A model generated the notes under the pieces. The model ran no database searches. It was not told the DNA's origin and worked only from the letters and a program-made list of their open reading frames with translations. Below, one piece after another: positions 1-5,617 of a DNA stretch of 5,617 nucleotides (the stretch's first letter is position 1; every line of letters begins with the position of its first letter). The translations under genes and the position numbers were made by a program. Source of the DNA: JABEVB01 sp049965775 (GTDB taxonomy: Bacteria > Planctomycetota > Phycisphaerae > WQYP01); NCBI GenBank assembly GCA_049965775.1, contig JBMFVX010000162.1, positions 1 to 5,617 on the forward strand. Reading direction: 5' to 3'.

Positions 1-304
1 GTTGCGCGATCCATCCTCCTTATTATCGGACAATAACCACAAATGGTATCAGTTATTTATTTACAGGCCCTTAGCTGGGATGGACCTTGGGAGGGACAAT
101 CAGTGCCGAACAGCGATTGTGTGTGGGTCAGTCAATTGACCTAAGCGCCGTACGGCTGCCGCTGGCTTGCGTCCATGTCAGCCGTTGTGTGTTTACTGCC
201 CGAAACGCTCCGTTTCAGTCGGTTGGCGAGCCTCCAAGGCAAGCAACCTCTTTTGCGCCGGGCAGTATGGCGGAATTCAAGAGCCGCGTCAAGCGAAAAA
301 ATAT
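1..304. other. Left-edge stretch with no supportable gene
   Basis: I see no convincing gene here. The open frames are short (about 70 codons), begin at TTG or at an ATG without a ribosome site, and encode no recognisable motif. Small symmetric elements are present: TTATT/AATAA around a 7-base loop (20-36), the perfect 10-base palindrome GTCAATTGAC (131-140), and GAAACG-ctc-CGTTTC (202-216). The stretch lies downstream of the leftward membrane-protein gene, so it is probably 3' flanking or spacer DNA, or a decayed sequence. No tRNA or other structured RNA is recognised. Confidence 0.5.
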
Positions 305-422
305 CTAGTGCTCTGTCACAGCATAATTTTAGGGTTGAGGTAGGAACCCCGGCGTCTCTGGGTATGCCTTTCGAGAGGCAGTCATCCTAAAATATTGCTT
401 TGACAGAGCATTAGAGCACTAG
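296..422 (-). terminator. Possible intrinsic terminator of the membrane-protein gene
   Basis: Read on the minus strand, the inverted-repeat arms fold into a long stem that begins at the stop codon. The stem is followed within three bases by a run of six T (plus-strand A run at 296-301). A stem followed by a U-tract at a gene end is the layout of a factor-independent terminator. The stem is A/T-mixed and the loop of about 52 bases is much longer than usual, so efficiency is doubtful. The element may have acquired this role by chance of insertion beside an A/T run. Confidence 0.35.
305..422. repeat. MITE-like imperfect inverted repeat bordered by CTAG
   Basis: The left arm (305-333) and right arm (386-422) are reverse complements at 26 of 29 positions, with one 8-base insertion (TTAGAGCA, 411-418) near the right tip. 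The outer segments TGCTCTGTCA (309-318) and TGACAGAGCA (401-410) are perfectly complementary. CTAG lies at both outer ends (305-308 and 419-422), and TTAG is at 411-414. The core of about 52 bases carries a small internal hairpin (GCCT...AGGC, 366-379) and no open frame. Length of about 100-118 bp, terminal inverted repeats and flanking 4-base repeats are typical of a miniature transposable element. CTAG also fits the YTAR target preference known for IS5-group elements, but the family is my inference. The 8-base insertion reads as a duplication of AGAGCA. It could instead be a purely structural hairpin or terminator. Confidence 0.6.
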
Positions 423-2173
423 CGTGCAAAATACTTGCGAACAATTTGCTGATAACGCGGTGGTATGCGGCCGGAATTGCTTGTAACGCCGGGCGAACCT
501 GCAGGCTGGGCTGTGAAATGGGCTGATGGCGGATTTATGCTGCCGGTTGCTGGGGCTGGTTCATCGAGGACAAGGCCGCCCGGAAGGGAGCGGCCGCCGT
601 GGCTGGGTGATCGGCCGCTTTCATAGCCGGTAATGCCGGCAGCAGTGGTGCTGTGGGTTTGATTGCCACCGGCACTGCTACCGCTTGACTTGATGTTTGT
701 GATTGGGCCGTGGCCCAATGAGTGTGCCAAGCTGCTGCTGCTCTTGCCTTGCCACGGGCCGCTTTTGGCTGGTGAAGGGAGCGGCGACGTGGCAATGCGT
801 GATGCTGCCGCACCGCTGCCAAGTTGGTTGGCCGCTGCGGCGAGCGTACGGATCGCTTGCTGCATGGCGGCTTGTTGGTTTGGCGATGGCAGCAGGGTGG
901 CTAAAAGGTTTTGGAGTTGACTCCAAGCATGGGTTAGCCTGACCGCGCTGCCGGTGGCGGCGGCGCGGCCAGCGGCAGCAATGGCCTGGCCCAAAGGCGT
1001 ATTTACACCCTGCTGAATGGCAAGATGATTGAACTCTTGTGCCAGTGTGCGGGCTGCGACAGGACTTAAGTTGCTCGCCGAGTTTGCCGTTGTTGCACCA
1101 CCGCCGCGTTGCCCATTTGTTTGGCTGTTTTGGTGGGTGATGGCTGGAGTTGCTTCGGCGCCTTTAATTGCTTGCTGCAGCGGTAAATTGTCTTGAAGTC
1201 GGCAGGCCAGTTTGGCGGCTGCAGCGGCTGCGGCCATTGCTTGATGGAGCTTGCGTTGTATCTGCGCAATGCGTTGGGCAAGTTGCCGCCGGCTTATTCC
1301 TTGTGCAGCCTGCGATTGTAATTGCCGAATTGCAGCCTGGACATCTGGCGGCAACTTTGTACGGGGCATAGCTCCCAACGTCTGGGCGACTTTGTTTGTA
1401 ATGGCGTCGCGTGGCGGCAGTCGCATGGGCGCCACGGCCAGCAGGCCACCCATCAGTAAAGCCAGCAAAATAGATGCGGCCAGCAATTGACGCTGGATGC
1501 GCCAAGCAATGGCTTGCCGCGTCTCCACCGTTTGCAGGTGGATCGCGGTATTTTGCAAGGTGTATAGACGAAGCTGCTGCTCCAGAGGCGGCGTCACGGC
1601 AGCGTCTAACGGCTCAAGCGCGATGATCATGCTTTGTTTAAGTTGCAGGGATGTATCAATATACTCCGGCAGGCTCTGCGGCGGTCGTGCAGCAACGATG
1701 GCCGCGGCCACAATAAATATCAGCAGCACGCCGGCGGGCATAAGCTCTGCTAAAAGCAATCCGCGGAGGGCCATGTGCCAGGCAAGGTCAAAGCCCGCCA
1801 GCGCTAGAAACGCAGCCGCGAGCAACCCCAAGACCAGCCGATTTGGATGCGGTATTGCCGCCGGCGTTTGCGAGCCCCTGGTTGCCGTAATGAATCGGCG
1901 TTGTCGGTACCGTTTGATTGTGGGGCGAATTGCGGCCCACAGGAGCAGCGCCATCATCAGTAACCGCAGGCCAAACCAAAAGAGGCGCATTTCAGTAAGG
2001 TTCATGATTAAAGATGCCAGCAAAACGGCGGCAACCAGTAAGCCCGCAGGTGCCATCATCTCAAGGGTGTGGGCGAATCGTACCCAATTGACACGGCGGC
2101 TGAGCCGCGCGAGTTGCATCTTTACGATCGCCCGAGCTTCATCGGCAGAAAGATTGTGTGATAGCGAGGTCAT
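419..2173 (-). CDS. Five-helix membrane protein of unknown function with low-complexity tail
   Basis: This encodes 584 residues and I do not recognise a named family. Hydrophobic segments at about 40-58, 64-82, 112-132, 138-161 and 229-249 suggest five membrane helices. Between helices four and five is a soluble stretch (about 165-228) with LQLKQSMIIALE. After helix five come a Gln/Ala-rich helical region (275-325, including a run of eight Ala), a second helical block (370-450), a Ser/Gly/Pro-rich disordered segment (455-565), and a closing motif IPPRYQQIVRKYF. This plan recalls uncharacterised planctomycete membrane proteins and DUF4175-like proteins of MoxR/DUF58/VWA operons. That is a recollection, not a match, and no such neighbours are visible here. 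The frame can be extended to a TTG at 2242, but that codon lies upstream of a perfect TATAAT (2204-2209), so I chose the ATG at 2173. It has no strong Shine-Dalgarno. The TAG stop lies inside the CTAG border of the inverted repeat. The gene stands alone and is divergent from the dehydrogenase. Confidence 0.85.
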   Translation of the reverse strand: MTSLSHNLSADEARAIVKMQLARLSRRVNWVRFAHTLEMMAPAGLLVAAVLLASLIMNLTEMRLFWFGLRLLMMALLLWAAIRPTIKRYRQRRFITATRGSQTPAAIPHPNRLVLGLLAAAFLALAGFDLAWHMALRGLLLAELMPAGVLLIFIVAAAIVAARPPQSLPEYIDTSLQLKQSMIIALEPLDAAVTPPLEQQLRLYTLQNTAIHLQTVETRQAIAWRIQRQLLAASILLALLMGGLLAVAPMRLPPRDAITNKVAQTLGAMPRTKLPPDVQAAIRQLQSQAAQGISRRQLAQRIAQIQRKLHQAMAAAAAAAKLACRLQDNLPLQQAIKGAEATPAITHQNSQTNGQRGGGATTANSASNLSPVAARTLAQEFNHLAIQQGVNTPLGQAIAAAGRAAATGSAVRLTHAWSQLQNLLATLLPSPNQQAAMQQAIRTLAAAANQLGSGAAASRIATSPLPSPAKSGPWQGKSSSSLAHSLGHGPITNIKSSGSSAGGNQTHSTTAAGITGYESGRSPSHGGRSLPGGLVLDEPAPATGSINPPSAHFTAQPAGSPGVTSNSGRIPPRYQQIVRKYFAR

Positions 2174-2203
2174 AGGAGCACCCAGCCCAGCAAGTTCATA
2201 CCT

Positions 2204-2232
2204 ATTATACCGTAGGGCGGCGAGAACAAGGC
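2204..2232 (-). promoter_or_regulatory. Promoter for the membrane-protein gene
   Basis: On the minus strand there is a perfect -10 hexamer TATAAT (2209 to 2204). The expected start point is near 2197, which gives a leader of about 24 bases before the ATG at 2173. No good -35 is visible. The candidates are GCCTTG at 17-base spacing (2232-2227) and TTGTTC at 14-base spacing. The position favours the downstream ATG over the TTG at 2242. Confidence 0.5.
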
Positions 2233-2297
2233 GGGCAAGCAAATAGGGGCCCTTGCTTTATCTTTTGACAGGGGCCGGTAGGTGTACATGAGCGGTC

Positions 2298-2311
2298 ACA
2301 ACATGTGTTGT
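2298..2311. promoter_or_regulatory. Operator-like inverted repeat in the divergent spacer
   Basis: ACAACA-TG-TGTTGT is a perfect 6-base inverted repeat with a 2-base centre, placed between the two divergent genes. It lies about 100 bases upstream of the dehydrogenase start and about 90 bases upstream of the TATAAT of the other gene. Symmetry of this size fits a dimeric repressor or activator such as the GntR/FadR-type regulators often found with hydroxy-acid dehydrogenases. No regulator gene is present in the window, so the assignment is inference. Confidence 0.3.
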
Positions 2312-2356
2312 TTGTGGATTTATTTACAACCGGTAAAGCATGGGGCGGAGGATGTT

Positions 2357-2388
2357 TTGCTGCTTATCGCTGCGGGTTCGTATAGAAT
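2357..2388 (+). promoter_or_regulatory. Candidate promoter for the dehydrogenase, near-leaderless
   Basis: TTGCTG (2357-2362) and TATAGA (2381-2386) form a plausible -35/-10 pair with 18-base spacing; TAGAAT (2383-2388) is an alternative -10. The predicted start point falls at about 2393-2396, only a few bases before the ATG at 2400. This would give a leaderless or nearly leaderless message and agrees with the absence of a Shine-Dalgarno before that ATG. If correct, it excludes the in-frame ATG at 2340 as the start. Confidence 0.35.
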
Positions 2389-2399
2389 CTCATGGCAGT

Positions 2400-5300
2400 A
2401 TGAGCAAAGTGTGGGCATTACCGATTCTTGAAAAGCCTGCCGGCGAGAAATTGCCGACTTCCGCAGCCCAGCGCTATCGGCATATTGCCAATGAACTTAT
2501 TGCCGCTCACGCGGGCGAAGTGCGATTTAGCGATCACGATCAAATGCTTTGGTCCACCGATGCTTCTAATTATCAGGTGCGTCCGCTCGGAGTGGTTCTG
2601 CCGCGCGATACCCAGCAGGCGCAGCGGGCGCTGGCAATATGCGTTAAGCACCGTTTGCCGGTTTTGCCGCGTGGCGGCGGGACAAGTTTGGCGGGGCAGT
2701 GTACCAATCGGGCGGTGGTGATAGATTTTTCAGCCGGTTGCCGGCGTATTATTTCGGTGGATACGGCGGACCAAAAATGCGTCGTAGAACCTGGCATAAC
2801 CATTGATGAACTGAACCGGCATCTCGCAACGTTCCCCGGTCGTCTATTCTTTGCGCCCGACCCGGCGACGGTGGCGCAGGCGTGCATCGGCGGGTGCATT
2901 GGCAACAATGCCGCTGGAGCGAGGTCTATTCGTTGGGGTCGCACAAGCGAAAATGTTATCGGTGTGCAGTTGCTGCTATCCACCGGGCAGCCGGTGTGGC
3001 TGCGGGCGGGGGCGGGTCGCCAAAGCACCGTCGCGCTTGGCCTCGCAGATGCTGTCGCCAAGACCATTCAGCCGGTTGCCGCTGAAATTCGCCGACGATT
3101 TCCCAAACTCATTCGGCGTAATGCCGGTTATGCTCTCGACTTGGTGCTTACGCAGTTAGAGGCCAGTATAAGCGCGGCAGACCTCGATTTATCGGGACTT
3201 ATTTGCGGCAGCGAAGGCACGCTGGGACTCATTACCGCCGCCGAGCTTAAACTTCATAACCGCCCAACTGCATCGGGCTTGGCGCTGTTGGCTTTCGGCT
3301 CGCTTGAGGCCGCCATTGAACGGGTCCCCGCTATTGTTGCGACCCGGCCAACCGCGGTCGAATTGCTTGACGATACAGTGCTGACGGCTGCAACCAACAA
3401 CACCGAGTACCAGCGCTATCTTGACCTTATGCCGCAGGCGGGAGAAGCATCGCCGGCGGCGGTGCTGTATGTGGAATATCAGGAGGAATCGCAGGAGCAG
3501 ATTACCGCAGCGTTTGAGAGACTGCGGCAATTGACTCCAGGCGTGCCGCTGCGCTTGCTGAGTGCTGCCGAGGCTGCCAAAGCCTGGCAGTTGCGCAAGG
3601 CCGGCGAAGCATTGCTGCACGGCATTGCCGCAGATCGCAAACCCATAACATTTGTTGAAGACAACGCGGTGCCGGTTGAGCGGTTGGGTGAGTTTGTCGC
3701 GCGGTTTAAAGAAATTGTCGCGTCGCATGGCACTTCGGCTGCGTATTATGCGCACGCCTCGGTAGGCGTGCTGCATATTCGCCCGCTGCTGAATCTGCAT
3801 CGGGCAGACGATTTGGCCCGCATGCAATCTATAGCGGTGCAGGCGGCTGCGTTGGCGCGAGAGTGCGGCGGCGTAATGTCGGGTGAGCATGGGGATGGGC
3901 GTGTTCGCGGGCCGCTGCTTGCCGAGTTTTATGGTGAGGCCATCATCGAGGTGTTTAAGCAGATTAAGCACATCTTTGACCCCACAGGTCTGCTGAACCC
4001 CGGCATGATTGTAGATGCCGGACCCATAGCGAGCATTACAGAAAATTTGCGGCTTGGTTCCACAGTGGCCGAGCCTGGCATGCCACACGCCCAGGTTAAA
4101 GACAATGCCAAATCGTCTCATGAGTTGAGCAGAGGTAATGCGGTCATCCGCACAACCTATTTTGATTATGCCGCCAGCAATGGCCTCGCGGGCGCGTTGG
4201 AGCTTTGCAACGGCGCGGGCTTTTGCCGTAAGACTGCCGGCGGCACCATGTGCCCGTCGTACCGGGCCACCCTGGATGAACGCCACAGCCCGCGCGGTCG
4301 AGCCAACGCCTTGCGAGCCGCGCTTATGCCGCCGGCGGGCGGGCCGATCAAGCTGCATGATGCGGCCACGCTGCAAACGCTCGATGCCTGCCTTAGCTGC
4401 AAGGCCTGCAAAAGCGAGTGCCCCAGCAATGTGGATATAGCCCGGCTCAAAAGCGAATACCTTGCGCAGGGCTTTCGTCGCACCGGCTGGGTGCCGCTGA
4501 ATTTGCGGGCCTTTGCGGCGGTGCGACACCTTAACCGCCTGGGCAGCATTAACCCGCGATGGGCCAACAAGCTTCAGGAGTTTAAGCCGGTAAGAGCCAT
4601 TCTTAATAATCTGTTGGGTTTGGCGCCGCAGCGGTCGCTGCCCCCCTTCGGCCCGCCGCTTACTCGGTTGAGCGGCGGAAATATTGAACTGGGCGGCCCC
4701 AAGGTGGTTTTGTATAACGATTGCTTTACAGGCTATGGCGAATCGCGCATTGGCGTGGCTGCCATTTCAATGCTGCAATGGTTGGGCTATGACGTGGAGC
4801 TTGCCGATGTTGGCTGCTGCGGTCGGCCCATGATTTCCAACGGGTTGCTGCCGCAGGCCATTCGGCGCGCTGCCGCGGCGCTTAAGGCGCTTGAGCCTGC
4901 GATCGAATCACCCGATGTTCGGGCCATTTTATTTTTAGAGCCGTCGTGTTTAAGTGCGGTCAAAGATGACTGGCCCGCTCTGCGTTTGCCCGGCGGTCAT
5001 GTGCTGGCACAAAAGCTTGCGGCCAAGGCCGGCAGCGTGGAAGACTTTGTGGATGCCGCATGGAATGAACATCCCTATAAACCCGAACTGTCTAAAATAG
5101 ATTTGCCGCGGGTATTGTTTCATGGCCATTGCCACCAGAAGGCGTTGGGCGGTGCTGATGCCGGCTCGCGTTTGCTGCGGCGCCTGCTGGGCGACCATGT
5201 AACTGTATTGGACAGCGGTTGCTGCGGCATGGCGGGTGCGTTTGGCATGACCAAAAAGCACTACGATCTATCCATGACGATTGGGCGCGATTCGCTGTTT

Positions 5301-5474
5301 GATCTTGTCGAGCAGCACCCGGCGGACACCATGATTGCAACGGCAGGCTGCTCGTGCAGACACCAGTTGCTCGACGGTCTGGGCCGTCATGCCGTGCATC
5401 CGGTAGAACTGGCGACGATGGTGCTGGCCGCAGCAACGGCGGAGCACGCGGCCTGCGGGCCGCGAGAACGGTAG
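2400..5474 (+). CDS. Fused FAD / Fe-S D-2-hydroxy-acid dehydrogenase, YdiJ (D-2-hydroxyglutarate dehydrogenase) type
   Basis: This encodes 1024 residues, close to the size of E. coli YdiJ as I recall it. Predicted reaction: oxidation of a D-2-hydroxy acid to the 2-keto acid, with electrons passing from FAD through Fe-S centres. Domains in order: FAD_binding_4 (about 55-285) with PRGGGTSLAGQ (90-100), GGCIGNNAAGARS (164-176) and CGSEGTLG (269-276); FAD-oxidase C-terminal domain (about 290-535) with WQLRKAGEALL, VEDNAVP, likely metal ligands H452, H459 and E496 (GEHGDGR), and closing LLNPGMIV; a ferredoxin-like region with C603, C609, C618 (MCPSYRAT...HSPRGRA) and CLSCKACKSECP (C664, C667, C670, C674); two cysteine-rich domains, the first with C775, GCCG (805-808) and C850, the second with HGHCHQ, GCCGMAG and GCSCRHQ. 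It has no signal peptide or membrane helix, so it is cytosolic or peripheral. An ATG at 2340 would add 20 residues unlike the family. Substrate cannot be fixed from sequence; glycolate or D-lactate remain possible. GlcD-like and GlcF-like parts are in one chain. Confidence 0.93.
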   Translation: MSKVWALPILEKPAGEKLPTSAAQRYRHIANELIAAHAGEVRFSDHDQMLWSTDASNYQVRPLGVVLPRDTQQAQRALAICVKHRLPVLPRGGGTSLAGQCTNRAVVIDFSAGCRRIISVDTADQKCVVEPGITIDELNRHLATFPGRLFFAPDPATVAQACIGGCIGNNAAGARSIRWGRTSENVIGVQLLLSTGQPVWLRAGAGRQSTVALGLADAVAKTIQPVAAEIRRRFPKLIRRNAGYALDLVLTQLEASISAADLDLSGLICGSEGTLGLITAAELKLHNRPTASGLALLAFGSLEAAIERVPAIVATRPTAVELLDDTVLTAATNNTEYQRYLDLMPQAGEASPAAVLYVEYQEESQEQITAAFERLRQLTPGVPLRLLSAAEAAKAWQLRKAGEALLHGIAADRKPITFVEDNAVPVERLGEFVARFKEIVASHGTSAAYYAHASVGVLHIRPLLNLHRADDLARMQSIAVQAAALARECGGVMSGEHGDGRVRGPLLAEFYGEAIIEVFKQIKHIFDPTGLLNPGMIVDAGPIASITENLRLGSTVAEPGMPHAQVKDNAKSSHELSRGNAVIRTTYFDYAASNGLAGALELCNGAGFCRKTAGGTMCPSYRATLDERHSPRGRANALRAALMPPAGGPIKLHDAATLQTLDACLSCKACKSECPSNVDIARLKSEYLAQGFRRTGWVPLNLRAFAAVRHLNRLGSINPRWANKLQEFKPVRAILNNLLGLAPQRSLPPFGPPLTRLSGGNIELGGPKVVLYNDCFTGYGESRIGVAAISMLQWLGYDVELADVGCCGRPMISNGLLPQAIRRAAAALKALEPAIESPDVRAILFLEPSCLSAVKDDWPALRLPGGHVLAQKLAAKAGSVEDFVDAAWNEHPYKPELSKIDLPRVLFHGHCHQKALGGADAGSRLLRRLLGDHVTVLDSGCCGMAGAFGMTKKHYDLSMTIGRDSLFDLVEQHPADTMIATAGCSCRHQLLDGLGRHAVHPVELATMVLAAATAEHAACGPRER

Positions 5475-5506
5475 AACAGGTAAACTGTAGGGCAGTAAAG
5501 CTTGGG

Positions 5507-5590
5507 GCGCTGCGCGAGACGGTTTTTGCCACAGAGGGCACCGAGGGCCACAGAGACGACGATGATTATTTAATATAGAGCGCTGCGCGA
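5507..5590. repeat. Pair of 11-base direct repeats flanking the CACAGAG repeat
   Basis: GCGCTGCGCGA occurs at 5507-5517 and again at 5580-5590, 73 bases apart, and each copy is followed by a similar (GA)CGG segment. Between them lies the CACAGAG array. The arrangement suggests either one repeat module or a direct duplication bounding an inserted short sequence. Confidence 0.5.
5528..5555 (+). repeat. CACAGAG short-period intergenic repeat
   Basis: Two copies of GCCACAGAG (5528-5536 and 5547-5555) surround a degenerate copy GCACCGAG (5538-5545), giving a period of 9-10 bases. From general knowledge, similar CACAGAG-type intergenic repeats recur across genomes of Planctomycetota and other environmental bacteria. 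The function is unknown to me. Confidence 0.55.
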
Positions 5591-5596
5591 CGGGGG

Positions 5597-5617
5597 TTAA
5601 CCGCAGATGACGCAGAT
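5597..5617 (+). repeat. CGCAGAT short-period repeat, cut by the window edge
   Basis: TTAAC is followed by CGCAGAT at 5602-5608 and again at 5611-5617, a 9-base period that runs to the end of the window and probably continues. Like the CACAGAG repeat, this is a style of intergenic repeat seen in many copies in some environmental bacterial genomes. Confidence 0.45.

Noticed and set aside
12..21. AAGGAGG followed directly by ATG on the minus strand, as a gene start leaving the window
   Set aside because: Spacing between the Shine-Dalgarno-like run and the ATG is zero, and only four codons are visible before the edge, so it cannot be supported.
87..308. 73-codon plus-strand frame in the left stretch
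   Set aside because: It starts at TTG with no usable ribosome site, has no recognisable motif, and ends inside the border of the inverted repeat. It is most likely a chance frame.
1211..1240. GCN-rich tract as a mobile or regulatory repeat
   Set aside because: It encodes the poly-alanine run (about residues 312-320) of the membrane protein, and coding low complexity explains it.
2174..2242. N-terminal extension of the membrane protein to a TTG at 2242
   Set aside because: It would place the start upstream of the perfect TATAAT and adds 23 residues with no domain content; the ATG at 2173 fits the promoter better.
1497..2246. 249-codon plus-strand frame antisense to the membrane-protein gene
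   Set aside because: The composition is a mirror of the real gene, it has no start signals or motif, and it is fully overlapped by the minus-strand gene.
3189..4529. 446-codon frame antisense to the dehydrogenase
   Set aside because: It lies wholly opposite a strongly supported gene and has no family motifs. Long antisense frames arise from codon bias in GC-rich genes.
5507..5527. Terminator for the dehydrogenase (GCGCTGCGC then five T)
   Set aside because: The possible stem is only about three base pairs with a 3-base loop and is separated from the T run by seven bases; it is more simply part of the direct repeat.
5528..5617. CRISPR array at the right edge
   Set aside because: The repeat units are only 7-9 bases with a 9-10 base period and no spacer-length intervals.

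Overview
The window is moderately GC-rich bacterial DNA carrying two intact protein genes transcribed divergently from a shared intergenic region of about 226 bp. The best guess for the source is a Planctomycetota-like (perhaps Phycisphaerae-type) or similar environmental bacterium. This rests on three soft clues: the style of the five-helix membrane protein with its closing IPPRYxxIVRKYF tail, the CACAGAG and CGCAGAT short-period intergenic repeats at the right edge, and the weak Shine-Dalgarno signals. None of these is decisive, and no taxonomic marker gene is present.

Layout. Bases 1-304 hold no gene I can support, only a few small palindromes. Bases 305-422 form an imperfect inverted repeat of MITE-like size. 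It is bordered by CTAG on both sides, and its right border contains the stop codon of the leftward gene. Bases 419-2173 (minus strand) encode a 584-residue membrane protein of unknown function, with five predicted helices followed by a Gln/Ala-rich helical region and a Ser/Gly/Pro-rich low-complexity tail. Bases 2174-2399 are the divergent control region. It has a perfect TATAAT for the leftward gene, a perfect 6-2-6 inverted repeat that could be an operator, and a promoter-like pair ending just before the rightward start. Bases 2400-5474 (plus strand) encode a 1024-residue fused FAD/Fe-S dehydrogenase of the YdiJ / D-2-hydroxyglutarate dehydrogenase type. Bases 5475-5617 are intergenic and contain short direct and tandem repeats.

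How they work together. The dehydrogenase is a confident family call: it should oxidise a D-2-hydroxy acid (2-hydroxyglutarate, lactate or glycolate) on FAD and pass electrons through Fe-S and CCG domains to the quinone pool or another carrier. The membrane protein is not recognisably linked to that chemistry. Sharing an intergenic region is the only visible tie, and co-regulation is speculative. I found no CRISPR array, tRNA, rRNA, transposase gene or obvious new defence-type system. The most noteworthy non-coding item is the inverted-repeat element fused to the end of the membrane-protein gene.
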